Assembly (NCBI GenBank): GCA_031002005.1
Contig: JARYHS010013630.1
Span: 238,893,539 to 238,957,538 of the forward strand
Reading direction: 5' to 3'
Length of the DNA: 64,000 nt
Source of the DNA: Vandiemenella viatica
Lineage: Eukaryota; Arthropoda; Insecta; Orthoptera; Morabidae
Positions 36,901 to 44,329 of the stretch are shown here, piece by piece. Both the position numbers and the translations under genes were made by a program. Below the pieces are notes generated by a model. The model saw only the letters and a program-made list of their open reading frames with translations. It had not been told where the DNA came from and ran no database searches. How positions within the stretch are numbered: the first letter of the stretch is position 1; every line of letters starts with the position of its first letter.

Positions 36901-39900
36901 TCAAAAATGACTGTGTAGAAAAATAGTTAAGGTATCAGATGCTTTAAAATGGATTAAATAAAATATCTACAGAAACAAACATTCTTTACTTTTGGAATAA
37001 TCCACTTATTTTTTATCAACTTGTGCATGAGAATACCCTGAAAGAAATATTGTGTGATGCTATTCTCATCTTGCAAACTTCAGATCCATAAATTAAGTTA
37101 CTATTTTGTTAACTTATGTGCTCAATGACTTTGTTACAGGTTGCAGTGCATAGACTTTATCTGGGCGAGTCCTTGTGGAAATCGGTACAATGTCCACGCA
37201 TTAATCAATTGGCTAATAATGTTTTGTATTTTGGAAAGGGATTATCTGATGTAAGTCTGATTTCTAGTACCAAACAAATATGTCTGAGATTAAGATATGT
37301 TGAAATTGATTGGGTTGTTGTTGACTCCTATTTTCATCATATTCAGGTTGCAGACTATTGTACTTCACCTTTCAAAAGCTGCAATGGAATTTGGACTTAT
37401 TGATACTGATTTTTCATAATAATTTAGGTACTTAAATTTTAATTTTTTAATTCAGTTTAAATTTAAACAGTACATGCTCTATTGACCCATTCCCTTTACA
37501 ATTATTTACTCTTTTCTTATTATTTTTATACATATTCAAATTTTGTGTAATTAGGGGGTGTCCATTAATGATGCGAGTTGTTTTTCTGGAATTCCGCCAC
37601 CCCTCTGGTGAGACTTCATGAGATTTGGTCGGACCTTTCCCTCTAAAATGACAGGAGATTTTGACAGAGACACGCCCCCCCTACTAATCAACCTCGTAAG
37701 TTTTTGAGACCTTCTTTTTTAAGGTCTCATGCTTCCAAGGGTGGTTATACCCCCCCCCCCCCCAAGGCCGGTTTTAGGACCAAATATCCCCCCCACCCCT
37801 AGAGTGGACTTTTGCAGCATTTGTAGACTTTTTTTTTAGCTCTATCATCATACAAGAATTTAACAACCTCGCTTGATATTTCCATTTATCCCCTCCCCCC
37901 TCCCATTTGATGAGGTTCTGCTGGACTGCCCCTCCTCCCCCTATTTCACCTCACGTAATTAATGGATGCCCCCTTATGAATGTGAAAGGAAACTGCCACT
38001 AGAGTGTGCACTCCATCGCAATTAAATAATGGAATCCTGTCCATATCATCCTGCAGTTCTTCCGTGTGCTGTATTTCATCCTTTTATATAGCATTGTCAT
38101 CTGCAAGCAACATAATTTACAACTGAGACCATACCATCATTCAACAGAATAATCAATAGCAATACTGTATCCTGTAGCACTCCAATTTTTTTTATGCCTC
38201 TTTAATGTTGAAATCATCCAAGGCAAGAGATAATCGAGGGCAAGGAATGGGAAGAAATATAGTCATGGTCTTTTGGAGGAACCATCCTATCATTCACCTG
38301 GAAAAATTTCAGCAAAACCTGGAAAACCGAAATATGTGGGGTCAAATGGGGATTCGAACCTTCATCCTCCGAAATGTGAGGCCAGAATATTAGTGCCCAT
38401 CCACCATACTTAGTCCCCATTTTTTACTTTCATCTTTTTATATTGCATTTCCTACCCCCGAGCTTTGACTTGCTGAGTAGAGGTGGTCTTGAAAGATAGA
38501 AAACACTTTTTTTATATCCAGTACAATTGTTTTTACCTAATTTACCATCATTTTATTGCTCACTTTGGCAAATGCCTTGGAAAGATTAAGTTTTAAATGG
38601 TCAATTTGTCCATTTCATTTAACTTATCTTGACAAAAACTTAGTAATTAAGATTCACATGAATTTCCTTGCCTAAAGACATGCTGTCAATTTTCAAACCA
38701 AACACAAATGTTTCTTATGTGGTTACATCTCTCCATGGATTTACTTAGCACTGAAGCCAAATTAATTGGCCTATAATTTTCAGCCCATCTCACAAGTGTG
38801 TCTACATGCATGAACATTGGATCAGGAAGGTATAATAGAACCTGGTTCCAAGTCCTGGCCATTGTGTACTGGCTGTTCTGATTGTGGTTTTTTGGCAGTT
38901 TTCCACAATGTATCCCACTAGATACTGCACAAACAAAAAATACACTTACCACACACAGAACATAGTTACATGTTTCATAGACAAATTGCAATATGTGCTC
39001 TTTATAATAAGCCTTTTACAGGCCTATCAAGCAAGTAGTCTGACACTTATGCTTCCAAAATAAGTAAACGGCTTTGGAAAGAGGAAGAGCCAATTGGACT
39101 ACATAAATTTGATGGAGCGTTCTTTCAAAAGGATGTTTCACATAAAACCTCCTCAAAAGTTCCATTATGTTAGTTCAGAATGCAATAGCTAAGATTTTTG
39201 GCAAGACTAGATTAGTTACTGAATACTTTTAGCCACACACACAAGGTCAAGAACTACTAAGATTTGTACTGGTTTTTTTTTTATTATTATTTTTATTTGG
39301 TAGACAGTGTGGGATTATTTACAATCAAGTTACTATTAAAGTACTATTTAACAGGATGAAGTACCTTCTAAGTTATTGTGAGCAAATTTGCTTCACTTAA
39401 GTCTAAAGTTTAAATCAAATACACTCTGCAATTGCATTTACTGCCGACTACTTTTTATTTTTTTACTTATGGCTTTACACTTCATCGATTTCGTGGTCAA
39501 TAGAGGTGAGAAAGGACTGGGGACAAGGAACCAGAAGGAATTCAGTCATAGCCTTTTTGAAGGAAGCACAACCCAGCATTTGTCTGGAGTGATTTTGGGA
39601 AACATGGAAAACCCAAATCTGTAGGCCCGGACAGGGATTACCAAGTGCAAGGCCAGAGCATTACCGCATACCCATCAAGCACCATACTGCTGACTAATTT
39701 TTCTTTGGTCCAAACTAACTTCCATGTCAATTTTTCCAGATACTCTAATATTTTATTGTAAAATGAAACTCAAAAATTTTAAAAATAGTTTTCCAATTGC
39801 CAAAATTAAATATTTCACCCTTAACTAGCTCATTTACAAATATTTTTTAAATATCACTATATGATGGGTTTATTTTCCATATCCTTCAGTAATACCTCAC

Positions 39901-40408
39901 TCACCACAAATAAGGTAGGAAGACAACAATGAACCCACGTTACAATATTTCAATATAAGCATTTATCATGTATAGAGGCAAGAGGATCAGATATGTTCTT
40001 ACCAAGTCTTGTCACCTAACATCATTTTTATTGTTACTATTATATCGTATGTTGATGCACAAAACTATCACTTGGGCTACGATTTCCTTACTGTTGTGGT
40101 ATGGTTTAACAATGTTGATACTGTACATCTTGTTTTGATTGTTATTGGGCTGTTTATATCAAGTCAAAAATTTCAAATGACTATTATTGTAATGGATTTA
40201 ATAATTGAAATTTTTTGCAGCAAACTTTAAGAAAATTTTTCTTGTCTGATTTCAGCAATATATAACAGAACTAAAATATTTAGGTTACAAACTTCAAGAG
40301 CAGGAATTATATGGATCAATCGTCACTGGCTTAGCAAAATCTGAAGATGGTTCCATTATTGTTGCTGCTGATCAAAGAAGAGAAGGCACAGTTTCTGGAA
40401 TAAATTAA
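11368..40408 (+). CDS. Gamma-glutamyltransferase-like gene, 3' part (four exons, probable pseudoenzyme)
   Basis: Four exons joined in compatible phases encode the small-subunit end of a GGT (glutathione hydrolase) homologue, an extracellular-facing membrane enzyme family that removes the gamma-glutamyl group from glutathione. Seen: the strand leading to the catalytic site with LCVIAPNGDVVVATS, the FGSGVMLENSGIILNN block, the SASGGT glycine loop, the LGESLWKSVQCPRIN block and the terminal VAADQRREGTVSGIN. Aligned by eye to human GGT1, the nucleophile Thr381 is Ala (codon 11479-11481), Asn401 is Gly, Glu420 is Gln, Asp423 is Lys, and Ser451-Ser452 are Ala-Met; the glycine pair 473-474 is kept. 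The large subunit and signal anchor lie upstream, outside the recognisable sequence. Intact splice sites and absence of stops argue for a functional but non-catalytic protein, not a dead gene. The interval contains introns of 839 bp, 24.5 kb and 3.0 kb. Confidence 0.82.
11990..12220 (+). mobile_element. tRNA-derived SINE, copy 1
   Basis: A-box-like GGTGGGTGAGTGGTAATGC near the start, B-box-like GGTTTGAATCTC at 12041-12052, then a family-specific body (AAATCACTCCAGGCCAGGATG) and a 3' end with GGCATAAAGCC. It sits in the 839-bp GGT intron. Four more copies are in the window (17247, 29731, 38192, 39468) plus one in the duplicated segment. Confidence 0.82.
12386..12590 (+). CDS. GGT-like exon B (substrate-pocket and glycine loop)
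   Basis: Acceptor TTTTTCCAG ends at 12385; donor GTAAGT at 12591. The first base completes a Lys codon begun in exon A, and the exon ends on a codon boundary. It encodes FGSGVMLENSGIILNNQLAK, then a LPAMMSPC block where active family members have PLSSMCP, then SASGGTHTSS. Confidence 0.85.
12591..13749. other. Start of the 24.5-kb GGT intron
   Basis: No coding similarity recognised. From 13020 onward this sequence recurs after the assembly gap (58790 onward). Confidence 0.6.
13750..14330 (-). repeat. LTR (3' LTR of the minus-strand element)
   Basis: Shares with 20074-20683 the blocks ACTGTAGGATGCCACCT, GCCTTCTTCATGAAGG, GAGCACTGATACACTGATCC, GATGGAGCTGGGTTTTATAC and GTCTAGGCTGG. Read on the minus strand it contains a TATA-like TTTATATATAAAGG at its U3 side (about 14261-14274). 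Confidence 0.82.
14331..14353 (-). other. Polypurine tract of the LTR element
   Basis: On the minus strand a run of G and A (AGGAGGGGG...GGGGAG) directly precedes the 3' LTR, as expected for second-strand priming. The C/G homopolymer length differs in the duplicated copy at 60097-60114. Confidence 0.7.
14640..14930. repeat. Degenerate tandem repeat, ~60-bp unit, about five copies
   Basis: Successive units begin TGGTTTTACAAAG, TGGCTTTACAGAG, TGGCTTTACAAAA, TGCTTTACAAAAA, TGACTTTAAAAAA and continue with variants of a CCTATACTATAAA and ACATTCAAAGAATCAT block. It lies between env and the polypurine tract of the LTR element and recurs in the duplicated segment at about 60400-60680. Confidence 0.75.
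15074..16866 (-). pseudogene. env: Envelope gene of the LTR element, baculovirus-F-like, broken
   Basis: Several adjacent minus-strand frames together show the layout of the F-like envelope proteins of insect errantiviruses: an N-terminal hydrophobic leader (about 16850-16790), a conserved VWIYS..W..ASYV region, a basic residue followed by RGILN..G (about 16465), the position of the fusion-peptide side after furin cleavage, a helical heptad-like region (16379-16116), a GILAPHL block (about 16080), a cysteine-containing distal ectodomain and a hydrophobic transmembrane stretch near 15200-15130. Stops and frameshifts separate the parts (for example at 16633 and 16116), so no protein can be made. 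It is an ancient endogenous copy. Identification rests on motif order and was not checked by a profile search. Confidence 0.65.
17247..17483 (+). mobile_element. tRNA-derived SINE, copy 2, nested in the LTR element
   Basis: GGTGGGTGAATGGTTAAC A-box region, GGTTTGAATCCCC B-box (17301-17313), body with CAAATCACTCCAGGCAAATG and the 3' end GAGGTGCAAAGCCATAA. Because it is inserted between gag and env of the LTR element, it is younger than that element. Confidence 0.85.
17548..17868 (-). pseudogene. gag: Gag fragment of the LTR element
   Basis: About 100 codons with a Gypsy-type capsid pattern: LGWAVFTQGLRDE (a FxxGL..E motif), a basic patch, and SLAELVEISIGEE (an LxEAIxxA-like helix with acids). 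In complete elements this is the C-terminal half of capsid. The frame is open here but has no start context and no continuation into nucleocapsid or protease. Confidence 0.6.
17998..19409 (+). repeat. Candidate nested LTR inside gag
   Basis: Starts TGTTAAAAT and ends ATTTTAACA, perfect 9-bp inverted ends with the TG..CA form, over 1.4 kb without coding content. Inside are a TATA-like CTATATAGGCG (18972-18982) and start-site-like TTCAGTCT. An alternative reading ends the LTR near 19384, because TGGCGACTGTGG just after it resembles a tRNA-Arg-type primer-binding site, in which case a short piece of the nested element's interior follows to about 19600. It separates the two gag fragments. No matching target-site duplication was seen, so I hold this loosely. 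Confidence 0.42.
19612..19803 (-). pseudogene. gag: Gag N-terminal fragment of the LTR element
   Basis: Minus-strand frame with a LTEVLELIPHTFYRNKAQFW block followed by FIDNCDVAMDLD, like the start of Gypsy-type capsid (a xFxGxxxxLxxFI pattern). It ends at a stop and is separated from the rest of gag by the nested insertion. Confidence 0.5.
20056..20073 (-). other. Primer-binding-site candidate
   Basis: Minus strand reads TGGTGCCAGATCTGGGGT immediately after the right LTR. It starts with TGG as required for pairing with a tRNA 3' CCA end and resembles the 3' end of a tRNA-Leu type. Confidence 0.55.
20074..20683 (-). repeat. LTR (5' LTR of the minus-strand element)
   Basis: Partner of 13750-14330. 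Adjoins the primer-binding-site candidate on its inner side and ends at the shared GTCTAGGCTGG. Confidence 0.8.
20799..20968. repeat. Dispersed repeat shared with 31681-31770
   Basis: The block GTGGCAACAATTAGGGTGAG...AATAATATTTGAAGGG, then GGCAATCTGTTTTTGCC, matches 31681-31770 in the same order. A shorter partial copy of the same motif sits at 20809-20830. The family is not identified. Confidence 0.55.
20969..25440. other. Intronic non-coding stretch with at most a trace of an old transposase
   Basis: No intact gene. A weak transposase-like trace is noted at 22250-22690 (minus). A promoter-like cluster lies around 24720-24770 (CATATAAACACTCG and TGCATGCGCA) and paired hairpins at 22690-22738. 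Confidence 0.4.
22250..22690 (-). pseudogene. Possible hAT-like transposase trace
   Basis: Two minus-strand frames give SLPADNCTVFIET and, after a frameshift, IDTEWHILDNCKQI followed by DDIELFWDLISLLKIGQQIL. The TEW....LFW pattern resembles the region before the C-terminal dimerisation domain of some hAT-related transposases. No catalytic motif is visible, so this is a weak call. Confidence 0.28.
25444..25710. repeat. Tandem duplication, ~151-bp period, two units
   Basis: Unit 1 starts ACTTTTGGAGACAGCATATC at 25444, unit 2 starts ACTTTTGAGACAGTGTATCT at 25595. Both continue with AGAACTAAG, ATATCAAAAA/ACATCAAAAA, a TTCTTC tract, and ATAACAATCTCTCATCAAAT/ATAATCTATCATCAAAT. Confidence 0.75.
25870..26215 (+). 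repeat. Possible LTR tail with a tRNA-like segment
   Basis: TATA-like TGTATATAAG at 26081-26090, AATAAA at 26136-26141, then TGATAGCTGGACC at 26178, which could be the LTR end and primer-binding region of an LTR element. Just upstream, GCTCAGCTGTTCCG (25927) and GGATTGAGTCCC (25966) look like tRNA A- and B-boxes. No partner LTR was found. Confidence 0.3.
26940..27105 (-). pseudogene. RTE-type LINE reverse-transcriptase fragment
   Basis: Minus-strand KKTKPDKYENYHTISLLLQD followed by SKLLCGIVFGRIESKVKE matches the first RT block of RTE-like LINEs (KK..AD.YENYR.ISL..H..K...RI...R). It is short and isolated. Confidence 0.6.
27927..27984. repeat. (AC)29 microsatellite
   Basis: Uninterrupted dinucleotide run of 58 bp inside the mariner element. 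It creates spurious open frames of Thr-His and Val-Cys repeats on both strands. Confidence 0.95.
28020..29023 (+). pseudogene. Tc1/mariner DDE transposase, frameshifted
   Basis: N-terminal DNA-binding helix region with WRLGTSISETARLVRR (28077-28124), then WSDKSKYLFHHADGR carrying the first Asp, IFQQDDVSCHKTRSV with the second, and, in another frame after about 28805, NSPDLNRIEQIWDVIE with the final Glu. The spacing between the last two acids fits a D34E Tc1-type enzyme. A frameshift between 28800 and 28810 and earlier stops inactivate it. The full-length family protein is about 340 residues. Confidence 0.85.
29068..29730. other. Non-coding intronic stretch
   Basis: AT-rich, no similarity recognised. 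Confidence 0.5.
29731..29965 (-). mobile_element. tRNA-derived SINE, copy 3
   Basis: Minus-strand copy: the B-box complement GGGATTCGAACCC is at 29898-29910, the A-box region is near 29940-29962 and the 3' end GGCATAAAGCCATAAG lies at the low-coordinate side. Confidence 0.85.
30219..30732 (-). pseudogene. hAT transposase N-terminal fragment (TTF zinc-finger region)
   Basis: Two minus-strand frames. The second carries GETYKNIWLVYSKSTVKVLS, which matches the TTF-type zinc finger of ZMYM1-like hAT transposases (NGE..R.WL.YS.S...VFC..C), but the cysteines of the finger's second half are replaced. It then runs into a SPGHHVHLES segment corresponding to the HE.S..H block. An acidic leader with EEQLRQEELA precedes it. 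No catalytic part follows. Confidence 0.6.
30733..31680. other. Non-coding stretch with long C homopolymers
   Basis: Contains C runs near 31283-31297 and 31597-31608 and three ACTCGAG/GACTCGA repeats at 31111-31142. It includes probable fragments of an unnamed GC-richer repeat (31250-31680), but no gene. Confidence 0.45.
31681..31770. repeat. Dispersed repeat shared with 20878-20968
   Basis: GGTGGCAACAATGGGGGGAT...AATAATGTTTGAAGGGG, then CAGTTTTTGCC and CCGAAAATACCTAGATC; same block order as the copy near 20.9 kb. Confidence 0.55.
32618..33001 (+). pseudogene. RTE endonuclease N-terminal half
   Basis: 127 codons open: an APE-type endonuclease start with GVTGVGFVMNKRLGKRV, SDRIILMTLETK, LTLVQVYMPMS, and IIMGHCNVVVG, where the family has GDWN. 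The aspartate of the GD(W/F)N catalytic motif is replaced by His, so this copy is catalytically dead in addition to being truncated. Similar proteins are often annotated as craniofacial development protein 2-like. Confidence 0.78.
33325..34395. repeat. ~1.07-kb insertion in RTE copy A, possible solo LTR
   Basis: RTE copies A and B align on both sides of this block but copy B lacks it. It begins near TGTAAGAAATAAGATG and ends near AATTTAACACA, consistent with TG..CA ends, and has CAATAAAAG at 33654. Similar AGAAAA strings flank it. No coding content; LTR identity is a guess. Confidence 0.4.
36036..37139. other. Intronic stretch upstream of GGT-like exon C
   Basis: No repeat or coding similarity recognised; ends at acceptor TTGTTACAG (37131-37139). 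Confidence 0.5.
37140..37250 (+). CDS. GGT-like exon C
   Basis: 37 codons, phase 0 at both ends, acceptor TTGTTACAG and donor GTAAGTC. Encodes VAVHRLYLGESLWKSVQCPR, matching the VILN.LFFG.DLKKAV..PRLH block of GGT, and then LANNVLYFGKGLSD. Confidence 0.85.
37554..37973. mobile_element. 420-bp MITE with TTA target duplication
   Basis: Ends are GGGGGTGTCCATTAAT and the complement of GGGGGCATCCATTAATTACG; about 20 of 27 terminal bases pair. TTA flanks both sides (37551-37553, 37974-37976). No transposase. The TIR resembles GGG.GTCCATTAATTACGT termini found on insect DNA-transposon MITEs (Harbinger or related superfamilies). Confidence 0.72.
38192..38416 (-). mobile_element. tRNA-derived SINE, copy 4
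   Basis: Minus copy with the B-box complement GGGGATTCGAACC at 38347-38359; more divergent than copies 1-3 and about 7 percent shorter in the body. Confidence 0.75.
38460..38800 (-). pseudogene. LINE reverse-transcriptase fragment (CR1/Jockey-like)
   Basis: Minus-strand AENYRPINLASVLSKSMERC is the NYRPI.L.S...K..E block of LINE RT; in shifted frames a NSCES (GRSCETQL) block and a LSKAFAKV (FSKAFDKV) block follow, then decay. No catalytic FADD region is retained. Confidence 0.65.
39468..39687 (-). mobile_element. tRNA-derived SINE, copy 5
   Basis: Minus copy ending in TTATGGCTTTACACTTCATC at its 3' side; the B-box is decayed (GGGATTACCAAG instead of GGGATTCGAACC). Confidence 0.75.
40256..40408 (+). 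CDS. GGT-like last exon with stop codon
   Basis: Acceptor GATTTCAG ends at 40255. Fifty codons and TAA (40406-40408). Encodes YITELKYLGYKL and the terminal VAADQRREGTVSGIN, matching the GGT C-terminus (A..D.RKGG...G). Phase 0 joins exon C without a shift. Confidence 0.87.
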   Translation, partial: QYITELKYLGYKLQEQELYGSIVTGLAKSEDGSIIVAADQRREGTVSGIN

Positions 40409-40603
40409 AGTGATTCCAATTTTCATGAATCAATAATTTCTTTTAAATTAAATGTCACAATTTGTTTACTGAAACAAGTTATGAAATATTTAGAAAGAAG
40501 CTGTCCTTAGCAGCATTTGAAAACTTTTTGACGGTAAAAATATCAGTGTCGTGATGTAACAATTTAAATTGGTTTTGAATGTGATGTAAGTTTGCTCGAT
40601 TTA

Positions 40604-40609
40604 AATAAA
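40604..40609 (+). terminator. Candidate poly(A) signal of the GGT-like gene
   Basis: AATAAA 196 bp after the stop codon, the first in the downstream sequence. Poly(A) site not determinable from sequence alone. Confidence 0.5.
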
Positions 40610-41445
40610 TTTCTTATATACTAAAATGGAATTTCATTTCAAACTTATCAGCAATTCATTTTTAAGTGAGTTTTTGTCCTCAACAGTCGAGGGTTCATTT
40701 CTTAAATCAGTTAAATTTTGATATGTGCTGTATTAATTGTATTACTGGTTCTCTTCTACATATGTATTGTTTTTGCGATATAGTTAGGAACTTTACTGGA
40801 AAATTATTGGGAAGTGTTTAATTTTATTCAGTACAAATATTCCAAAAATTATATATATATATATAAAAATAAAATGTTTACTTAATAACTAATATTGTTT
40901 GCATACCCTTCTCAAGATTTAAATACTGCAAAAGAATAAATTTTCCTGCTTTTCATGTCATGCAGCCTTATCAGTATAAAATCATACTCTTTATAGTGAA
41001 TGAAAATTCTTTTAGGAATAGTACAGGGAAGTCAAGCTAGCATTAACTGCTGATTAAGGCTGGGGGACAGTGGCAAACACTCAAAGATAAACACATTTTA
41101 CAATGTTTTGGCCTCAAACCCTTATACATGTGTGAAGACGGGACACCCTGGCAAGGAGAGTGGAAGTGCACACATATTGTTTCACCACATAATTATAGAA
41201 AAATTAAAGTTTATAAATGGTAAAAGTAGATTGGTGGAGAAATTTAACACTTAATTATATAAGACTAGTATAAGCACATAACAATTGTTTGCATATCATT
41301 GCGGATCTAGAATAGTTCCAGTTTTTAGGGTCAAAGATCGGCAGGTTGACCTGATCTGGCCAAATAAAAACTTTACATGTGTTTCAACTCTCATCTTCAT
41401 ATAAACCACACAGCAGTAAATTCACTGTCAAACCACCATTTAATT
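40610..41445. other. Downstream flank of the GGT-like gene
   Basis: AT-rich, with an (AT) run at 40850-40865. No gene recognised. Confidence 0.5.
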
Positions 41446-41449
41446 TCCA

Positions 41450-41860
41450 AAATCAACACCTACAGATTGTTATCGGAGATTTTAATTCTCATTGTACTGC
41501 TTGGGGTTACGACTTCGATGACGAGAATGGCATTGCAGTAGAAGAATTGGCAGATGTAAATCAACTTCCTATCGTACATGATCCCAAACTGCCAGCATCT
41601 TCCAACAGTGGGAGATGGCGACAGGGCTACAACCCTGATCTAATATTCAGCAGTGGATCCAAGGAGTAAAGAAAGATGTGATTGAGATTGGACTAACAGT
41701 AGATTTAATACAAGATAGAGCAACTTTAAGGAGACTAATCCAAAATTTCAAGGGTTTCCCGGTGAAGGAGAAGAGGAAATGTAGTAACATATGGATGGAA
41801 GAAAGGAGGAAACAGCAAAGTGAAAGGATAAAGAACTACTGGATGTCAAGAAAAAAATAA
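41450..41860 (+). pseudogene. LINE endonuclease fragment
   Basis: LQIVIGDFNSHCTAWGYDF carries the GDFN catalytic block of an APE endonuclease, followed by LPIVHDPKLP, SGRWRQGYNPDLIF; then a frame change and a RATLRRLIQNFKG block typical of the linker. Related to 9182-9475. No RT follows in place. Confidence 0.78.
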
Positions 41861-41869
41861 TTGAAATGA

Positions 41870-43435
41870 ATGCACGGGATTACTTTTCGTGGTCCTTAGA
41901 TGGCTACAGTATGGTGAGAAACTCATGGAAGACATGAGATATGAAGCCATAGAGGATCCAATAAACAAATATTACGAGAATAACAACGGTAGAGTTCCTA
42001 AAATCATTAATTGACCCAGTGAATACTCAATTTCGGTAGGCGATTTCAATTACTGAAAGATGCTGTGACTTCAAAATTTCTAACAATTGGAGACTCATCT
42101 ACTAGCCTGAAATACCTTTTTCGAGTGTCCGAAACAATCATTTTCTTGAACAGTTCCAAATTTTTTTGAAGCATTATGCGAAGTTCTGAAAGAATTTGCA
42201 AATATAAGGTAATAGCACCCATTTTATACTAAACTTTTTATTGCTATTAAATATTTTGTTGCCATTCTTAACGAGAGCTCACTCCTTACTTAGGTAAAAT
42301 GTATTGAGTTAATCATGTCATTTGGCGATTCTACAGATTCGTGGATTGGAGTGTAAAGTGATGGTTGTGGTGGTGATGGAGGTGATACAATTGGAATCTG
42401 ATTAGGCTGCAAATTTGATATTACACATGTTTTTTGGCACTGTATCATTGTATTAAAAGGCGACACTATTTATTATCCATGGTAATAAACTGTCTCTGTG
42501 CCGCGTGAGCCAACTCGAACAAAGACACATCAGTCTAAATTGCACGCGAGCCAAGTAGTGGGGAGCCTTTACCACATGCCTAAATATCGATAGACTGCAG
42601 GCTGACCCGACCCACACACAACACATCGGATCATTTATACTGTGATATCGCCAGAGCGTACGCTAATTATTTTTATATAACGGAGGATATAAGGAAGTTT
42701 AATAATTTGTATTTACCGTAAGGCTAACGACGGCTCTTATTGGTATTACATACAGTACCTACAAAAAGTAAGACTTCTATTTAATAACTAAAGTTGGTTG
42801 CATTCGTTGGTATTTTATTTATTTTTTATACCGTTAAATGATTGTGAAAAAGTTGATAGCGTAGGGGCTAATTTTGTAATAAAATATTTATTACTCTTGA
42901 ATTTACAGTATATTTGTCCTAGGTGCCTGGATTCGCCTGGATAAGAGTTGGATCGGTCCAGCGGTCAGTTTGTATCACTCATTCTGTGCTTGTTTCTATT
43001 CTGCTACATACGGTGTTACAGACCGGCTTCATATTTACTGCAGTGAGTACAATGGTGTTGGACAGAGATGCCAAACGCTGCTGGGTACCTTCCTGAAAAT
43101 TACAAGTTTTCTGTTGATGCTAAAGCCACTAATATGAAATGAAAATTTAATAATTGTTGCTTGAAGAATTACGTGCCTCAGCTAGTATATTCTAATTAAT
43201 TTGTTACTCGGACTTTCTGTCGCTAAAAATATCTATGAAAAATGTTTAATTACATTAACATCAATCAGCAGCTAACAATGCTAAGAACTTCTCAGAAAAA
43301 ATACCGGTCACTCTAATGACTAATATTCTTCACCAGAAGGAAGTAGAAGACAATCGATAAATCGTTTCGTCTATAATATCTTCGATTATTTTCTGTGGTA
43401 CATTGTACAAATGACTTGCCTTTAAGAAGTAAAGA
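41870..43435. other. Non-coding stretch
   Basis: No similarity recognised. A 16-bp palindrome-like AATAAAATATTTATTA occurs at 42878-42894. Confidence 0.45.
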
Positions 43436-43439
43436 GCAA

Positions 43440-44110
43440 TATCAAGGTGTTTTTGAAGACCTGCATAAACTAAGAATTGATTCAAGAATCCTATTTATGA
43501 AACAGCAATATGAAAAATTGGGATGAAGATAAATGCCTGCTTATTAGGTACACAGATAAAAAGCTAAAGATTAATTATGATTATAAAGTGGGGAATGAGC
43601 TACTTATTGAAGACTCGAATCGTAAATATCTTGGCATAACATAAAGGGTTCAAAATTCTTTATCTGTTGGAAAGAGTGATGAGGGGATGCACCAGAGAAG
43701 TAAGGGAATTGGGGTACAAAACTGTGGTCAGGCCACTGCTGTAATATAGTGGTGTAATTTGGGACCCACATTTTTGGTATCATATGAAGGAGTTGGTGCT
43801 GAGGAGGGCTGCCAGATTTGTCTTTGGAAATTACCGCAAAACACAATCGGTAATTAATATGAAAAAGGAGCTAGAGTGGGATGCATTGGAGGATAGAAGG
43901 AGGGTGAAGAAAGTCATGGGAGTCTACGAGGCCTATACTGGAGATGAAGCATGGAAAGATACTGGTGGGAAAATAAAGAGAGGTGCTTGGAAGGGAAGGC
44001 TCACAATCACCACAAGTTGGCACTTGATTTTAGGTATAAGGGTGTGGGAAAATTTTCCTTTGTAGAAAATGGTGTAAGGGACTGAAATAAATTGCCAAGA
44101 GAAGTGATGA
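43440..44110 (+). pseudogene. LINE ORF2 C-terminal fragment (CR1/Rex-like)
   Basis: DEDKCLLIRYTDKKLKINYD followed by YLGI (YLG.I box), then VLRRAARFVFGNYRKTQSV and LEWDALEDRRRVKK, then FPL near the C-terminus. This is the thumb and tail of a CR1/Jockey-like RT. At least two frameshifts. The FADD core is upstream and not retained. Confidence 0.75.
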
Positions 44111-44329
44111 ATAATTTAACAGAAAAACTGAAAGAATTTGAAGTAAAAATTACTAAAGGGCAAAAGTAATTTGAAAGAGGAAAGGAGAGAGTCGGGTGCG
44201 TAGTGAGATTGCCTTTGGAACGGGCATTCCATCGCAATTTTATCAATTATTGTTATTATGTTAAGAAAAAATTCATGTATATCTCCCCACATATTCAAAC
44301 GGCTTGGTAATTAAAAGTGAAAATATGCA

